Positions 63,090 to 64,000 of a stretch of DNA of 64,000 bases are shown here, piece by piece (within the stretch, counting starts at the first letter, position 1; each line of letters starts with the position of its first letter). Source of the stretch: Mycobacterium botniense. GTDB lineage: Bacteria; Actinomycetota; Actinomycetes; Mycobacteriales; Mycobacteriaceae. Where the stretch lies: contig NZ_BLKW01000004.1 in the NCBI RefSeq assembly GCF_010723305.1, forward strand, positions 496,001-560,000, read 5' to 3'. The position numbers and the translations under genes are program-made. Under the pieces are notes generated by a model. It searched no databases and had not been told where the DNA came from. It saw only the letters and a list, made by a program, of their open reading frames with translations.

Positions 63090-63267
63090 GGTGCTCAGTT
63101 GTCAGCATCATTATCGACTGGACTCCGGTATCTCTTACGGTATTGCTCATTGCTACCATCGGAAACGCCAGCGCACTCCGACGAGGACCGATCAGGCGGA
63201 TGATCAGCCACACCCCCTCTCACCCATACTGCACACGTCACGGTGAAGGAAGGTCCGGGCCGGCCTC

Positions 63268-64000
63268 ATGACCGCTGTCGACTCACCCGAAAAGATACTC
63301 TTTGCCTCCACCAGCCAAGCGTTTCTGCACAAAGAGGCACCGCTGACCTACGTGCGCGAACTGCATGCTGCGGGACTTTCGTTCGATCCGGCCTGGTGGC
63401 GGCGCGCCGCCGAGCTGGGATGGACGGGCTTGCTGGTTCCCGAGGAGCTGGGCGGCGGCAGCGTCTCGGAAAGCGGTCTGGCCGACCTGGCCATGGTCGC
63501 CGAACAGATCGGCAAGACCGTCGCACCCGGGCCGCTGTACCCGGTCAGCACCGTGCTCGCCGGGCTGGTCGACTGTGCGCAGCGCCAAACCCACACCGCC
63601 CTGATCGGATCGCTGGTCGCCGGTGAAACCGTGGCGTCGTGGGCCGTGTACGAGCCAGGCGCGGGTTGGGCGCCGCACCAACCGTCAGTTACCGTCACAC
63701 CAACCGATTCCGGCTACCGCATCGACGGTGTCAAAGACCGGGTCGAGGCCGGCGCACAAAGTGGTGTGCTCCTGGTGGTGGCTCGCGGTGACGGGGGGGT
63801 GCGACAGTTTTTGGTCCCGACGGACGCGCCGGGTGTCCGGATCGAACCTCAAGAGTCGGTGGACCTGGTCAAGCAATACGCGCGGGTCAGCTTCGACGGT
63901 GTCAGGGTGGAGCCGTCGGCGGCCGTCGGCACGGTGGACGAGAGCGCTGCGCTGATCGATCGGCAGAGCCAAATCGCACAGGTGCTGCAGTGCGCTGAGG
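63268..64000 (+). CDS. acyl-CoA dehydrogenase (3' end outside window)
   Basis: The open frame from ATG 63268 to the window end (244 codons) has WWRRAAELGWTGLLVPEELG, DLAMVAEQIGKTVAPG, ASWAVYEPGAGWAP and GVRIEPQESVDLVKQYARVS. These fit the N-terminal two domains of a FadE with a degenerate FAD loop, as in the small half of FadE pairs, so a partner gene may follow. The 178 bases before it contain no gene that I can support. Confidence 0.8.
   Translation, partial: MTAVDSPEKILFASTSQAFLHKEAPLTYVRELHAAGLSFDPAWWRRAAELGWTGLLVPEELGGGSVSESGLADLAMVAEQIGKTVAPGPLYPVSTVLAGLVDCAQRQTHTALIGSLVAGETVASWAVYEPGAGWAPHQPSVTVTPTDSGYRIDGVKDRVEAGAQSGVLLVVARGDGGVRQFLVPTDAPGVRIEPQESVDLVKQYARVSFDGVRVEPSAAVGTVDESAALIDRQSQIAQVLQCAE

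Overview
The window looks like the chromosome of a slow-growing, non-tuberculous-type Mycobacterium. The base composition is GC-rich and GTG starts and 4-base ATGA/GTGA gene overlaps are common. There are many FadE/FadD/SDR/P450 genes, F420-type luciferase-like oxidoreductases, an orphan pair of Mce-associated membrane proteins, a DUF2563/DUF1023/LppA-like set and an EspK-like Pro/Ala-rich protein. I saw no rRNA or tRNA gene. Species was not determined.

Region 1 (1-21.7 kb) is a catabolic island that appears to be one regulon. It holds a tandem (double-HTH) TetR regulator, nitroreductase, amidohydrolase, AveC-like membrane protein with a 39-codon partner, a second TetR, Zn-alcohol dehydrogenase, sulfotransferase, alkylsulfatase-like hydrolase, VOC protein, a broken luciferase-like gene and an MFE-type SDR with a FadE pair. 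A long rightward set follows: VWA protein (NorD/CbbO type), MoxR/NorQ ATPase, signal-less periplasmic-binding-like protein, second AveC-like protein, SDR, aldehyde dehydrogenase and P450. Five promoters here carry the same motif, GAACARATRTTNGGT. At four it sits 1-6 bases after a -10-like hexamer, and three of those also have a convincing TTGAC-type -35. One copy lies in front of the tandem TetR gene, which makes that protein the best candidate regulator.

Region 2 (21.8-29.9 kb) has a membrane adenylate cyclase, then a divergent beta-oxidation locus: FadE on the minus strand against FabG-like SDR, thiolase, CoA-transferase, FadE and an FCD-type GntR regulator.

Region 3 (29.9-39.2 kb) is a decaying accessory region. 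It holds an LppA-like remnant, a Pro/Ala-rich protein, an IS1182-type transposase remnant, a DUF2563 protein, a DUF1023 hydrolase interrupted by a single in-frame TAG, an LppA-like lipoprotein, a frameshifted orphan, an anchored Pro-rich protein and an EspK-like protein. It also has two 29-bp repeats around a 32-bp spacer, which is type I-E CRISPR geometry without cas genes.

Region 4 (39.3-63.1 kb) returns to lipid or terpenoid-type catabolism. A TetR with a basic tail is divergent from SDR and DapA-like genes, followed by enoyl-CoA hydratase, amidohydrolase, FadD, amidohydrolase and a FadE pair. After these come FadD and a carboxyltransferase on the minus strand, a PPOX/luciferase-like/P450 run, an alpha/beta hydrolase, VOC and SDR genes, an alcohol dehydrogenase with a P450, an esterase-like protein lacking its serine, and the Mce-associated pair. 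The window ends inside another acyl-CoA dehydrogenase.

Taken together the genes would oxidise (P450, ADH, ALDH), activate (FadD, CoA-transferase) and beta-oxidise (FadE, hydratase, SDR, thiolase) hydrophobic substrates. The substrates cannot be read from the sequence.
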